From the NCBI RefSeq assembly GCF_000178375.1, contig NZ_ADNC01000027.1, positions 1-64,000 of the forward strand: a stretch of DNA of 64,000 nucleotides. The letters run 5' to 3'. The notes under the pieces were generated by a model. The model made no database searches. It saw only the letters and a list, made by a program, of their open reading frames with translations, and was not told the DNA's origin. The translations under genes were made by a program, and so were the position numbers. Shown here piece by piece: positions 51,016-62,494 of this stretch; the first letter of the stretch is position 1; each line of letters starts with the position of its first letter. This DNA is from Mycoplasmopsis alligatoris A21JP2. Lineage in GTDB: Bacteria; Bacillota_I; Bacilli_A; Mycoplasmatales; Metamycoplasmataceae.

Positions 51016-53238
51016 TTATAATTTACCAAATAACGCTGTGGTAAAGCCACTTTGTGATTTGTAAATTTCTTTTAAGTTTTCTTTGTATGAAGTTTTTTGG
51101 TCTTTATATCCGTTTGCTTCTGAACCTTCAATTAAGTTATATTTAGGTAAAATATATTTTGTAGGGTTAGAATTTTCTGCGCCAAATTCTTTCATATCTA
51201 TTTGTATGTCATTGTGTTGTACAAATAATTCTATAGCTCCAAAACTTACAGCACTACCAAAATAAATTCCGGTTGGCAGACCGTATTCATTCATTACTAA
51301 ACTACCTGATGCTCCACCTTCAAGAGAAGTTTCGATAGCTTTTGGAGAAGCTCCAGTAACGTGAATTCATTCATTTTTATTGTTTCTAGAGAAAAATCCA
51401 CTTGGTGCGTTAAACACAGCTGAGTTTCTTCCTCCTTCAACAGTATTATTACCAATGCTTGAATAACGTTTGTCATCGGAATCAACCACATTATTTTGAA
51501 CTCAAACTAATTTGTTGAAATTAAATGGTTGATGTCCTTGGCCACTTAGAGATAAACCTAGTGATGGATAACCAGCAACGACAAATTTTCCTAATTTCTT
51601 TTTAGTATCATCTGTTTCATTTTCAACACTTAAATAATCTTTACTCATGTAAGCATTTTTATTCTCATTATTATAAGTTTTAAAAGCTTTAAATCATTCG
51701 ACTGTTTTGTCTACACTTTTTATGGCTTTTAAAATTCATTCTTTTAATTCAGGATATTCTTCTAAAACTTTTTTGTTTACTTTTAAGTTTAAAACAGCAA
51801 AATCTCTAAAAGGTTTAATAGTTTGTTTATCTATTCCAACTAATTCACCTCTTGGGTCTTGAGATCTAGAAGCTTTTGTTTTAAAGTATGTGTTCATTGC
51901 TTTAAAATATTCACCGCTTTCTTTATAGGTATCATATCCCATAAAAACTGTTGTTGGTAATTCAAATAATGATTTTTTAACTTCGTTGTATCCACCAGTT
52001 TGATATAAAGGTGTTGTTAATATTTGAGGAACTGGTGAATTACCATAATAAACTGGTTGAGGTCCATACATTTTGTCTGTATTTTTAAGAGAATAAGGGA
52101 CAATTTGTGAGCTTCTTCCTAATGCAAAACCAACTGATTCTGGGTTGTTTGCAGCTGGTATGTAGTCAAATTTACCATTTGATGATTTGTTATCTTTTTT
52201 ATTAACAACATTAACAGCAACGTGGACGTTTGTTGCTATAAACAAGTTATAAAATTCACTAGAATCATTTTTTTCATAATCTAATAATCATCCTGTTCCA
52301 AATACTGGTGAATCAACATCGATTAAGCCTTCACTTGGATCGGCAGGATTTTTAGGACCTTTACGTTTTGAGATTATTCCTAAAGAAAATTCTCTGTCAT
52401 GGATTAATTGATAAACATCTCTGTCATTTAATGTGGGACTAAAAGCTGAATCTCCGTTTTTAAAACCTTCAATATCAAATTTATTTGTAGTGCTAAAGTC
52501 TTTATAAGTTGTTTTATATTCTACTTCTAAAGTACCTTTTTTATCGGCTTTTTCTTTAACTGAAACAAGTTCAGATTTTAATTCATTAATGTGTAAAAAT
52601 TTAGGACTAAATTCAAAGTAATTTTTTAGGTTTTCTTTTGTTACTTCACTTCCTTTAACTTCTGAACTTTTTCTAACGTTTTTATCGTTTAGTGTAAAGA
52701 ATGAATCATCGTTACCGTAAAATTTAACATAATTATCCATTACATTTTTAAGATTTTCTTGCGTAGTGATTGCTTGTTTTTTAAATCCATCTACTACAAA
52801 ATGTTTTGTAATTTTATCACCAGTTGTATCTAGTGTAATTTCCATGTCTAGACTTAATGTACCAGTTAAATTATCTGGTTTAATATTTTTAAAGTCAATT
52901 TTTGAAGCTACTTTTTCGTTAATTAATTTTGAATAAGTAGTTAAAATTCCTGGTAAATCAAATACAAAAATTTCTGAAGGAAGAACTGAAAATTCATTTT
53001 TTCTAACCTTGTCTTCATTAGCATATTTTTCTATTTTTTGACTTACTGATAACTGTTTGTCAACAGTGTTCCCTGCGGGTGTATTAGGCTTGTTTACAGG
53101 ATCTTTTGGTTTTGATCCAGTATTGTTTTCGGTTTTATTGTTTTCGGTTTTGGTAGCAGAATTACATGCTATTGCCAACAATGGTGCTGCTATAATACAA
53201 GCGGTTCCCAACAATAATTTACTCAATTTAAATTTCAT
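51016..53238 (-). CDS. DUF31 (MIP-like) serine protease lipoprotein, copy 2
   Basis: A 740-residue lipoprotein (lipobox LAIA-C, Cys25), Asn/Lys/Pro linker, two N-terminal modules of the pattern GTLSLDMEITL...FVVDGFKK and GTLEVEYKTTY...FDIEGF, then a trypsin-like DUF31 domain. Putative triad: His in TNVHVAVN, Asp in RDFAVLNLKV, Ser in GGASGSLV (GxSGS). Same length and layout as the copy at 16604 but only distantly similar in sequence. Its ATG follows the apt stop by one base, so it is expressed from the nusA-infB-apt unit, an unusual place for a surface protease. No MIB-like gene is adjacent. Confidence 0.84.
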
Positions 53239-53239
53239 T

Positions 53240-53752
53240 TTATTTTACCTTTATCAATGATTCTATTTCTACGTTTTTATCAAACATTGATCTTCCGTTT
53301 AAAAATTCTAATTCCATCAATAGTATAACTTTTTTAACTATTGCCCCTTGACTTTCAAGTAGTGTAATAATCGCTTGTGTTGTACCACCTGTAGCTAAAA
53401 CATCATCTACAATAGCTACTGTTTGCCCTGGTTTTACAAATCCTTTTTGAATCTCTAGTGAATTTGAACCATATTCTAAATCATAGTCCATTCTAATTAC
53501 TTCACCTGGTAATTTATTTGGTTTTCTAACCATAATAAAAGGTTTTTTTAAATATGCAGCAACTGGTGTACCAAATAAAAAACCTCTTGCATCTGGTCCA
53601 ACTATTAAATCAACGTCTTTACATAAATTTGCCATTGTTATAATTGTGTGATTTAGTGCTTTTCCATTTGCTAATAATGGAGAAATATCTTGAAAAATAA
53701 TTCCTTCTTTAGGAAAATTAGGTACTTCTCTTATGTATTCTTTTAAATTCAT
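53240..53752 (-). CDS. apt: adenine phosphoribosyltransferase
   Basis: A 170-residue purine-salvage enzyme (adenine + PRPP to AMP). The start MNLKEYIREVPNFPKEGIIF is typical; the PRPP loop is VAIVDDVLATGGTTQA and the family's RKPNKLPGEV region is present. Together with prs at 58691 it links PRPP supply to purine salvage. It lies 8 nt after infB and one base before the DUF31 gene. Confidence 0.94.
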   Translation of the reverse strand: MNLKEYIREVPNFPKEGIIFQDISPLLANGKALNHTIITMANLCKDVDLIVGPDARGFLFGTPVAAYLKKPFIMVRKPNKLPGEVIRMDYDLEYGSNSLEIQKGFVKPGQTVAIVDDVLATGGTTQAIITLLESQGAIVKKVILLMELEFLNGRSMFDKNVEIESLIKVK

Positions 53753-53760
53753 TTCTATCC

Positions 53761-55566
53761 TTAGTTTATTCTTACATCTTCATAAAATTCTAAAATATCA
53801 TCTTCTTTAATGTCGTTAAATTTCTTAATATGTGTTCCAAAATCTTTACCTTTAACAACTTCTTTTGCATCGTTTAATTCTCTTTTTAATGAGTCAATTA
53901 CACCTTCATGAATTAACTTATTCATTCTAAATAACTTAACTTTACAGTTAGCTTTTACGCTTCCTTCATCCATCATACATCCTGCAATATTTCCTACTTT
54001 AGAGTAGAAAAATACTTTGATTATATGAGCGGTTCCAATTTTTCTTTCTTCGTAAACTGGAGCTTTTAATCCTTCTAATAAGTTTTGACAATCATCAATA
54101 ATTTTGTATATAACATCATGTGAATATAAATCAATACCAATATTTTTAGCTGATTGTTTTACTGCAACTGATGGTTTAATATTGAAGGTAAAAATAATCG
54201 CATTTGAAGCTTGTGCTAATAATAAGTCAGAGTTACTTATATTTCCTGCACTAGCTGAAATAACTTTAATTATTGCTTCATCATTTGACAATTCATGAAT
54301 TTGACCTTTAATGGCTTCACTTGTTCCATGAACGTCAGTTTTTAAAATAACATTTACTATTTTTTTATCACCATCTAGATTAATCACTGATGTTTTTGAA
54401 TATAGATTATTTTGTCTATCGATCATGCTCTTTTCTGCAGCTAATTTTTTAGCAAATTTTTCGTCACTAAAACCTACAAAACGGTCACCTGCCATTGGTG
54501 TATAGTTAAGACCGGAAATAACAACTGGCGCTCCAGGTTCTGCTTTTTCTAATGCATGACCTGCATGATCTGAAAGAGTCCTTATTCTTCCATACATTGA
54601 ACCAGCAACAATAAAATCACCTTTATACAATGTTCCATTTTCAACAATTAAAGTTGAAACTGAACCAATTCCTTTGTCAACTCTTGACTCAATAACAGTT
54701 CCTATTGGGTATCTTTTAGGGTTTGCTTTTAAATCTAAAATTTCAGTTAATAAGTTTATTTTGTCAAATAAATCCTCTAAACCGTCTCCATTAAGTGCTG
54801 ATCCATAGGCAATTTGGGTATCTCCACCATATTCTTCAATAACTACATTATTTGATGCTAGTTCACCTTTAATTCTATCTAAATCACGATTTGGTTTATC
54901 CATTTTATTAACAAAAACTACAATTGGAACTTTTGCTGCCAAAGAGTGTTCAATAGCTTCTTTTGTTTGAGGCATAACTCCATCATCAGCTGCAACTACT
55001 AAAACTACAATATCAGTAACTTTTGCTCCTCTAGCACGCATCATTGTAAAGGCTTCATGCCCTGGTGTATCAATAAATGTTATATTTGAATTCTTATATT
55101 TTATTTGGTATGCACCAGTATGTTGGGTAATTCCAGAAGTTTCAGATTCAGCAACATTTGTGTTTCTAATACGATCAATTAAAGTTGTTTTACCATGATC
55201 AACGTGACCCATAACTGTAATAATAGGCGCTCTTTTTACTAAGTCTTTTTCTTTATCTTCAAATAAAACTTCGTCTAAAAAGTTACTTGCATCAACGTTT
55301 GTTTCTTTATTAAATTCAAAATTATTTTCTAAACATAGTTCAGCAATTTCTTCCTCGTCTAAAACGTGATTTAAGTTATACATCTTTCCTTTTATAAAGA
55401 ATTTTTTGATAATTTCATTGGCATTTAATTTTGTTTTAGCTGCAAAATCGACTATCGACATTTTACCTGTGAAAGTAAAAACACCATCCTTTAATTCAGT
55501 TTTAAAATTTGATAATTGATTTTTAACGTCATCAACGTTACTTATTCTGTTTGTTTTTTTTGCCAT
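53761..55566 (-). CDS. infB: translation initiation factor IF-2
   Basis: A 601-residue GTPase that places fMet-tRNA on the 30S subunit. A short N-terminal domain (about 1-110), then G1 GHVDHGKTT (residues 120-128), G3 DTPGHEAF, G4 NKMD, and domains II-IV; VETDVxGTSEAI-type stretch [15 protein letters not shown] is in domain III. Shorter than the ~720 of Bacillus because the N-terminal region is reduced, as in other mollicutes. Starts inside the ylxR gene (25-nt overlap). Confidence 0.96.
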   Translation of the reverse strand: MAKKTNRISNVDDVKNQLSNFKTELKDGVFTFTGKMSIVDFAAKTKLNANEIIKKFFIKGKMYNLNHVLDEEEIAELCLENNFEFNKETNVDASNFLDEVLFEDKEKDLVKRAPIITVMGHVDHGKTTLIDRIRNTNVAESETSGITQHTGAYQIKYKNSNITFIDTPGHEAFTMMRARGAKVTDIVVLVVAADDGVMPQTKEAIEHSLAAKVPIVVFVNKMDKPNRDLDRIKGELASNNVVIEEYGGDTQIAYGSALNGDGLEDLFDKINLLTEILDLKANPKRYPIGTVIESRVDKGIGSVSTLIVENGTLYKGDFIVAGSMYGRIRTLSDHAGHALEKAEPGAPVVISGLNYTPMAGDRFVGFSDEKFAKKLAAEKSMIDRQNNLYSKTSVINLDGDKKIVNVILKTDVHGTSEAIKGQIHELSNDEAIIKVISASAGNISNSDLLLAQASNAIIFTFNIKPSVAVKQSAKNIGIDLYSHDVIYKIIDDCQNLLEGLKAPVYEERKIGTAHIIKVFFYSKVGNIAGCMMDEGSVKANCKVKLFRMNKLIHEGVIDSLKRELNDAKEVVKGKDFGTHIKKFNDIKEDDILEFYEDVRIN

Positions 55567-55835
55567 ACAGCCTCCATTAATTCTTTATAAATTTTTTCAT
55601 ATTGTTCAGATGTAAAATTTGTTTTAAAAGATCTATTTAAACATTTCTTGTTATAGAATGTTGTTCATAAATTTGGATCGTTTTTTAGGTAGCATCCTCG
55701 ACCTTTTTTAGTTAATTTTAAGTCTAAGCTAAGAATGTTATTAGCTTTATCATAGTCAAATCTGATTAATTCATCAATTGGATATATTTGATTAGTTGCT
55801 ACACATTTTCGTGTATAACTATTTTTCTCATTCAT
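55542..55835 (-). CDS. ylxR: YlxR (DUF448) RNA-binding protein
   Basis: A 97-residue protein between nusA and infB, the conserved position of YlxR. It has YTRKCVATNQIYPIDELIRF (family RxCxxC.. start with one Cys kept) and KGRGCYLKND near residues 48-58. In Bacillus the homologue modulates RNase P. It overlaps nusA by 17 nt and infB by 25 nt. A TGA Trp precedes the C-terminal third; the ATG at 55835 is chosen over 55847 because homology starts there. Confidence 0.85.
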
Positions 55836-57513
55836 CGTCAAACCCACTTAAGTCTAGGTTAGAATCTAATCCGTAGTTGGTTAAATCTGAATCAACTTTA
55901 AAATCTTTTAAATCAACTTTAGCTTTTTTGTATTTAGCTTTTACGCTTTCGTCTTTTTGTGTTACTTCTGTTTCATTTGATTCTTCATCAACTTCTTCAA
56001 TAAATTCATTTTCATCATTATCATCAAAAATATCGTTTGAATCAATATCTTTAATAAAATCATATGTGTCAGTAGAATCGTCAAATCCACTCATTTCTTC
56101 GTCAAACATTGAATCAAAGTCAGGACTTTTTTGTTCAACAACAGTAGATGATTTTTTATTTCTTATTGCTTGTTTTGCTGCTAATTTATTTGCTTCCTTA
56201 ATTGATTCTTTAACTTCATTAATTTCTTTTTGTGTTTCCATAAACATTGAAACATCTTTAGCAAAGTCACTTAAGTTAATATCGATACCATCAAAGTAAT
56301 TTGAAGGTCTTGATTTTTTAACAAATGTTTTGACATTTCCTCTACCAATTAAAGGTTTATCATAAAACTTAGCTTTATTAAACTCAAGTCCTTTTTCAAC
56401 GGCTTCAGCAGCTTTTATTAATTCAATTCTGCAACCACTTATTTTTTTAGCTAAGTTAACATTAACTACACCTTTACCCATTGCAACATACATATCTGTT
56501 TCGCTATTTACAATTGCATAATAGTAATTATCCATTGCTTTATTTTTAACAACATCAACTATTCTTGCTGGTGATAAAGCGTTTTTAATATATTCTGTAA
56601 TTTCTTCTGAATATAAAATTACATCTATTTTTTCTCCGCCAAGTTTTCTTGATATTTCATTAATTCTAGAACCGTTAACACCAATAACGGAGCTAATTGG
56701 ATCAACTTCACTTTCAACTGAAGTTTTACGTACAGCAATTTTGCTTCTAATTCCAGGTGCTCTCTGGATGTTCATAATTTCTACTAATCCTTGAGCTATT
56801 TCCGGAACTTCATTTTTTAATAAATCATAAACCATTTGTGGTGAGTCGGTTGAAACTTGTACTTGAGAAAGTTTATTTTCTTCACTTACAGTTTCAATGT
56901 AAACATCAATTAAAACTCCGTGTTTTAGTTCAATTCTAGTATTGATATTGCTAAAAGGTAAAAATGCAGTTACGCCATCTTCAAAAGCTAAATTGTATGA
57001 ACCGTCTTTGTTTCTACTTAAAATTTTAGCTTTAATTTTTGTTCCTATTAATTGGTGATACTTTTTAAATATTTCTGCTTTTTCATTCGCTTTTAATTGT
57101 TGAATAAATCCATTTCTAATAGCAGTTTTACATTTTTCTGTTACTATTTCAAAATCTATTTCTCACTCAATAATATCATCTACGTGAACTTCTTTATTTA
57201 CTTTTTTCGCTTTTGAATAAGGCACAAATGAAATGTGTTGAACATCTGTTTCTCCACTAAATTCAAAGTCATCTTCAACCACTACTGCATTTGTATTTTT
57301 TATAAATACGCTTTCACTTGATTCATCAACTGTAAAAGTAATAATTGCTTCAGGGTCAATATCTCTATTGATTGCTTTTGTTGTTTCGTCTGCTATCATG
57401 TCAGCTACTTGTTGAGCGGTTAAATTATTTTTTAAAGCATAACCTTTTGAAATAATAAATCACTTGTTATTATTTGGAATTGTTGATACTTGATTTTGTG
57501 TTTCTTTTTTCAT
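55819..57513 (-). CDS. nusA: transcription factor NusA
   Basis: A 564-residue factor for pausing, termination and antitermination. N-terminal RNA-polymerase-binding domain (1-130), S1 domain (about 135-210), then two KH domains; the KH region carries EVPEIAQGLVEIMNIQRAPGIRSKIAV and VIGVNGSRINEISRKLGGEKIDVI. A long acidic tail (Asp/Glu/Ser-rich, about 430-555) follows and includes DDNDENEFIEEVDEE; such a tail is unusual against the Bacillus protein. Trp are TGA, including the penultimate region W-E-K. Ribosome site AAGGAGA. Confidence 0.94.
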
Positions 57514-57521
57514 GATTCTCC

Positions 57522-57944
57522 TTAAAAATCTACCTTTATATATGTAATGTTTTCTTTTAATATTTCAACTTTTCTAAATTGTCCTTTATTGTTTCAATGT
57601 AAAACAATATGATCGTTTGAAACGCTTAATATCTTACCTGGAATAGGGTTTAAATTCTGGATTGGATTTTTAAGTCCAACTAAAACTTTTTTATTTAAAT
57701 GATTGTTAACTTCATCGAGTTTTATTTCAATGTCACTACCTTTAGAAAATACTTCTAAATTCGTTGAATCATCAAGCAAATTATTTGTTTCTAAATACTC
57801 ATAAATTTGTCTTGAGTATTTTTCTACAGTTAATAGATCATTACAATCTAGTGTAATTTCTAAAGTTTTATCCTTATTATTTTGAATTTCTTTGATTTCC
57901 AAAACAATTGGAAAATTTTTCTTAATTGCCTCTAAAATAGACAT
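57522..57944 (-). CDS. rimP: ribosome maturation factor RimP
   Basis: A 140-residue protein for 30S subunit assembly, first gene of the nusA operon as in most bacteria. N-terminal alpha/beta domain with LDCNDLLTVEKYSRQIYEYLE (family D-x-D-C...S-x-x-I-S) and a C-terminal SH3-like domain (LVGLKNPIQNLNPIPGKILSVSNDHIVLHW). The start at 57944 follows TTGGAGG; long upstream frames would run through the promoter. 8 nt from nusA. Confidence 0.85.
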
Positions 57945-57946
57945 TT

Positions 57947-57994
57947 TTACCTCCAAGTAAATAGGAAAAAGTTGCAAAACGCAACTCCTTTCAT
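57947..57994 (-). CDS. possible 15-codon leader peptide of the rimP-nusA operon
   Basis: ATG at 57992-57994 starts MKGVAFCNFFLFTWR and ends at a TAA that lies within the rimP ribosome-site region (GGAGGTAA). The ATG is 8 nt past a TATAAT, without a Shine-Dalgarno, as for the leaderless genes here. Within it, GTTGC-GTTTT-GCAAC-TTTTT is a small hairpin with a T run. It may be fortuitous; coding evidence is only the start, stop and position. Confidence 0.35.
   Translation of the reverse strand: MKGVAFCNFFLFTWR
57967..57987 (-). promoter_or_regulatory. hairpin with T run in the rimP-nusA leader (possible attenuator)
   Basis: Minus strand AGTTGC, loop GTTT, GCAACTTTTT: a short GC-containing stem followed by T residues, between the promoter and the rimP start. 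Confidence 0.45.
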
Positions 57995-58002
57995 TAATTG
58001 AT

Positions 58003-58008
58003 ATTATA
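58003..58008 (-). promoter_or_regulatory. -10 box of the rimP-nusA-ylxR-infB-apt operon
   Basis: TATAAT starting on the base after the rsmG stop codon TAG; the 13-mer GTAGTATAATATC is identical to that at the distal tuf promoter. Confidence 0.55.
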
Positions 58009-58701
58009 CTACCTTTTCTTTTTATAAGAAATAATATCTTTTCATTTATAAGGAAATTTTGAACTCGCACTTCTTAGTTTTTTTATTCAAATAATATTAT
58101 TGTCTTTTTGATTATGAGTATCCAATTTTTCAATAGTGATTTCTGTTTTTATTCGTTTTAAAATTTCTTGTGCATGTTCTATTTCAGAGTCATAATTTTT
58201 ACCTTTTATTAGTGCCATATAGCCATTTAGGGAAATTAAATGGAATGAAGACATAAGCATTGTTGAAACATCTCCAACAGCTCTTGCTGTAACTAAATCA
58301 AAACAATTTTTGTCTTTTACATCTTCTGCTCTAAGTGCAAATATTTGTACATTTTTTTCTAAAGATAAAGTATCAACAACTGTATTTAAAAAGTCAACCC
58401 TTTTTTTAATAGGCTCATAAATAGTAATTTTTAAGTTTTTATTGACAATAGCATAAGGAATGCTTGGAAAACCAGCACCAGCTCCTATGTCTAATAGAGT
58501 TTTAGAATCAGTTTTAGTTACTATTTTATCTATAAATAAGAGAGATTCGTAAATTCCTTCTTCTCATAATTTGTCGCCTTCAAAACCTGTTAAATTAAGA
58601 ACTTTATTAGTTTCAGTAACTAAACTAAAATATTTTTCTAAATCTTCAAAATTTCATGAATTTTTTTTACACAAATCTTTAACTTTTTGTTTAAAACTCA
58701 T
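58009..58701 (-). CDS. rsmG: 16S rRNA (guanine-527 N7)-methyltransferase RsmG
   Basis: A 230-residue Rossmann methylase (GidB). The S-adenosylmethionine motif is LLDIGAGAGFPSIP, followed by YEPIKKRVDFLN and DLVTARAVGDV, typical of RsmG; it methylates G527 in the 16S 530 loop. Trp are TGA. It overlaps the end of prs by 11 nt, so it is translated behind prs. Its stop TAG is fused to the next promoter. Confidence 0.93.
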
Positions 58702-59671
58702 TATTTCTAATTTTTTCTTTTACATTATTATATAAACTTGAAATACTTGTTCCGTGAATAGATGTGCTTATAACATTAGCTAAAAACTCATCCAAACTCA
58801 CGATTTCAAGTTTTTTAAATTTACCAAGTAATTCTGAATTATCAATACTATCAGTTACAATAACTTTTTCAACATTTGGGTTGTTTTCAAACATTTCAAA
58901 ACCTTTTGTAAAAATACCATGAGTAGCAGCAACAATAATTCTTTTTGCTCCGTTGGTTTTTAAAGCATCAACAGCTTTTAAAATTGTTCCACCAGTATCA
59001 ATAATGTCATCAATAATAATTGCGTTTTCATTGTTTATTTCTCCGATTAGACCCATAACCTCAGTTTGGTTTGTACCGATTCTACGTTTGTCAATAATTG
59101 CAATTTTTACAGTATCAGCAATTAACTCAGCTAACTTTCTAGCTCTAACTGTACCACCATGGTCAGGTGAAACTACTGTTCATTTATCTTTAGTTTTCTT
59201 AACTCATTTAGCAAAAGTATAATGTGCTCTTAAGTCATCGACTGGTATGTTGAAAAACCCTTGAATTGATGGGTTGTGTAAGTCAACACAAATTACTTTA
59301 GTAGCACCAGCGGTTTGTAATAAGTCTGCCATTAATTTAGCTCCTATTGATTGTCTTCCGCTAGCTTTTCTGTCTTGTCTTGCATATCCATAGTAACTTA
59401 AACAAATAGTAATTGAACGAGCGCTTGCTCTTTTTAGTGAGTCTATAAATAATAAAAGTTCAACTATATTATTATTTACTGGTCTTGAATTACTTGCAAT
59501 AACAAATAAATCCTTGTCTCTAACTGTTTCTTTAGAAACAAGCATTACTTCTCCATCAGCATAAACTGTTCTATCAATTTCAGTTAGTTTAATTCCTAAT
59601 TTTTCAGAAATTCTTAATGCTAATTTTTCAGAATTTTTCATTCCAAATAGCATTACATTTTTTTTATCCAT
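58691..59671 (-). CDS. prs: ribose-phosphate pyrophosphokinase
   Basis: A 326-residue PRPP synthase (ribose 5-phosphate + ATP). It has FGMKNSEKLALRIS, YADGEV, SYYGYARQDRK (flexible loop), VDLHNPSIQGFF and the PRPP loop IIIDDIIDTGGTI. PRPP feeds apt and other salvage enzymes. Ribosome site AAAGGGG; TATAAT at 59702-59707 upstream. One TGA Trp cluster near residue 155. Confidence 0.95.
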
Positions 59672-59802
59672 TTTTCCCCTTTAAAAGATTTTTATAGATA
59701 AATTATAACATTATGAAAATTTTCTTAGTTTATTAATTAAACTTAAAAAATATTAAATACTTTTTTACTTGTTATTTGTTTTTTATAGGTAACAAAACAT
59801 AA

Positions 59803-59832
59803 ATAAAAAACCCATTTATTATAGGTTTTTTA
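59803..59832 (-). terminator. terminator of the MATE gene
   Basis: Minus strand AAAAACC, loop TATAATAAATG, GGTTTTTT; begins at the stop codon. Confidence 0.65.
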
Positions 59833-61662
59833 GTTTTTAGAGCATTCTTCTTTTTCGGCTTTTTCAAAAAAATCATGTTCTATTTTTCTAGATCAAGACA
59901 ACTTAATATTATCAATGTTTGGCATTACTTTTTTTAAGAATCTTATACTTAAAAAGAAAATTGTTAATCCGGCTACAACTGAGTTTACTGCAAAAGCCAT
60001 AGGTATAACCAATGAAGAATAAAATAATCCTACTTCAGCATTGTGTAATGCATAACCAGATGCTATGGCAATTCCTATAACAGGACCAAATGTAATTAAA
60101 CTTTCCATTGAGGTCACTATTAGAGACATTTTTATATTATTAGTTCCTTGGAAAAGAAGTATTCCACCTATGGCAAAGGCATAAAAGAATAATCTCCAAA
60201 TAGTTATTCTTAAAAATGCAACTGGTCCACTTGTTTGACTTAATAGACTTCCGTTCATGTCTGTTGTATTTAACATTCATAAAAATTGAGGTGCTAAAGC
60301 TATGGCTATAAGTGTAACTGTAAAAGCATAAATAAATGTTATTATCATTGCTCATTTAAATATTTCATTACATTTTGCAAAATTTCTTTTTGCGTAGTTG
60401 TAACTTAAAATACTTCTTATTCCATCTGATATTCCAAACAAGGCTAAGAAAAATAGTGTTACAACTGGGGATGCTTTAGATCAGTTATATATAGATAAAG
60501 AACCTTCAGTAAATGGCATTCGTCCTAATAAAAAAGTAATTATAAATAATGCAACAGCTATTCCAAATGATCTTAAAAAAGCGCTTAATCCTAAAAGAGA
60601 AATTGGAGCTAAAAATTTTAATCTAAATTTAAATGAGATCAAATGATGAATACTTATTCAAGTAGTTCCTCGTTTGTTATTGACGTATATGTATGCAATA
60701 TAGGCTAATAAGTTAATTGTTCACCCAATTATAGTTGCTAATACTCCACCTAAAACTCCCATTTTAAAAACAATTATAAATAAAGCGTTAAATGCTATTC
60801 CTGCAATGTTTGCTCCTATAGCTCAATACATTACATATGCATTTTTTCCTTCAGATCTAATTAAATAACTAATTAAAACGTATATTCCTTGAATTAAAGT
60901 TCCTGCTCCAAATATATAAATATATAATTTTGCTCAACTTAATGATATAGTTTGACAAGCATTGTAATAATCTTGAAAGATTTCTGATGCTTTATGGTTT
61001 GCACTATACTTATTTAAAATTCCTTTTACTGCTGTGTCAGAGTCTAATTGGGAAAGAGCGTATGTATTAAAGTGTGGTTTTGCAAGCAATGAATCTAGTA
61101 ATCCACATCACATTGCAATATACATTATTAAAGCAGTTAATATAGAAACAAAAATAGTTGTATAAAAACAAGTACTTCATAAATCTTTACCGGTTGCTTC
61201 AAGTTTTTTAGAAATACATTTTGTATAATAAACACTTGCTCCAACAGGTATTAAAAATATTATCGAACCACTAAATAATGAAAAAGGAAAAGTAGCATTA
61301 ACTGAAATAGTAGCAATTGAGTCTCCAGAAATTTTTGTTATACCTTCCGTTCCGTTTAAATAAGAAACATAGGATCTAAAAATAACATCAAAATCGGCCC
61401 GATCAAAATGGGCTTTATTTCATGAACTTAAATAATCATAAATAATTCCAGTATCTGTGGAATTAGGTATATCACCATTTAAAATTGGTATTGTTTTTGG
61501 AACAAAATTTAGTATAAAAACTTGATTTAAAAAAGTATACAAACCAATCATAAAAGATGTTAATAAACCAGGTATAGCAACTATCCAAACAGCTTTTTTT
61601 ACATCCATTTTTTCAAACAAAAACTTAGCACGTGACTGCTTATCAATTTTACTATTATCCAT
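59830..61662 (-). CDS. MATE-family membrane exporter
   Basis: A 610-residue protein with about twelve hydrophobic spans in two halves. N-terminal part KAVWIVAIPGLLTSFMIGLY and a repeated pattern in the second half fit MATE/DinF (multidrug and toxic compound extrusion, Na+ or H+ antiport). It is longer than the ~450-residue norm because of a roughly 70-residue hydrophilic insert after span 1 and another of about 50 residues near 190-240. About 12 TGA Trp. The substrate is unknown. The start follows AGAGGAT at longer than usual spacing. Confidence 0.8.
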
Positions 61663-61713
61663 TTTTCTTAATCCTCTTATATAATTTTTACATTATATAA
61701 CAATAGTTAAAAA

Positions 61714-62493
61714 TTAGTTTTCTTTATCTTCTAAATAATTGTAAAGTTGTAGAACTTTTTCCAAGTCCAATTCTTGAATTCTTGTGTTAGTAGTTAAGTC
61801 AAGTTTTTCAAAAGAGCTCTCAATTTTTTCTAACGAATATTTTTGTTTTAAAGAAAAGCTAAGTTTTTTTCTACGTTGTAAAAAACACAATTTAAAAAAG
61901 TTGTTTATTTCTTTATTTCATACTCTATTTTTATTAAATGTTAATGAAATAATTGCCGAATCTACCTTGGGAGCAGGTATAAAAGAGTTTGCTTTTACAA
62001 TAAATTCCTTTTTTGTGGTTGAATAATACTGACAAGTTAAAGATAGTTTTGAATATTCTGAAGAATTTTTTTTGGCTTCTATTCTCTCAGCGACTTCTTT
62101 TTGAACCATTAAAATAGCACCATAAAAATTTTGTATGTTTTCTAAAATTTTAAAAATAATTTCTGTGGTTATATAGTAAGGAATGTTTGCTATTATTCAA
62201 TAGTTTTTTAAACCAGAAATATCTTCCTGTAAAAAATCGTTTGGAACTAATTGAAAATGCTCTTCTTTTATTTCTTCATTTAAGAATCTAACTAAATCTC
62301 TATCAATCTCATAAGCTTTAACAAAATTTGCTTTTTGTAATAATTTTTTAGTTAAATCGCCTCTTCCTGGCCCTATTTCTAAAACGTTTTGATTTTCTAA
62401 ATCAACCAAATTCACAATTCTATTTAATACATTTTGGTCTTTTAAAAAGTTCTGACCAAATCTTTTTTTTGCATTTAAATTATTTTGTTTCAT
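61714..62493 (-). CDS. rsmA: 16S rRNA dimethyladenosine transferase RsmA (KsgA)
   Basis: A 259-residue enzyme dimethylating A1518/A1519 of 16S rRNA. It has KKRFGQNFLKDQNV, VLEIGPGRGDLTKKLL (S-adenosylmethionine), the catalytic ANIPYYIT (NIPY) and PAPKVDSAI. It follows tatD with one base between stop and ATG, so they are coupled. Trp are TGA. Confidence 0.95.
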
Positions 62494-62494
62494 A

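Noticed and set aside
59672-59800. Possible small RNA between prs and the MATE gene
   Set aside because: Only the prs promoter region and the MATE terminator are visible; no internal promoter-terminator pair.
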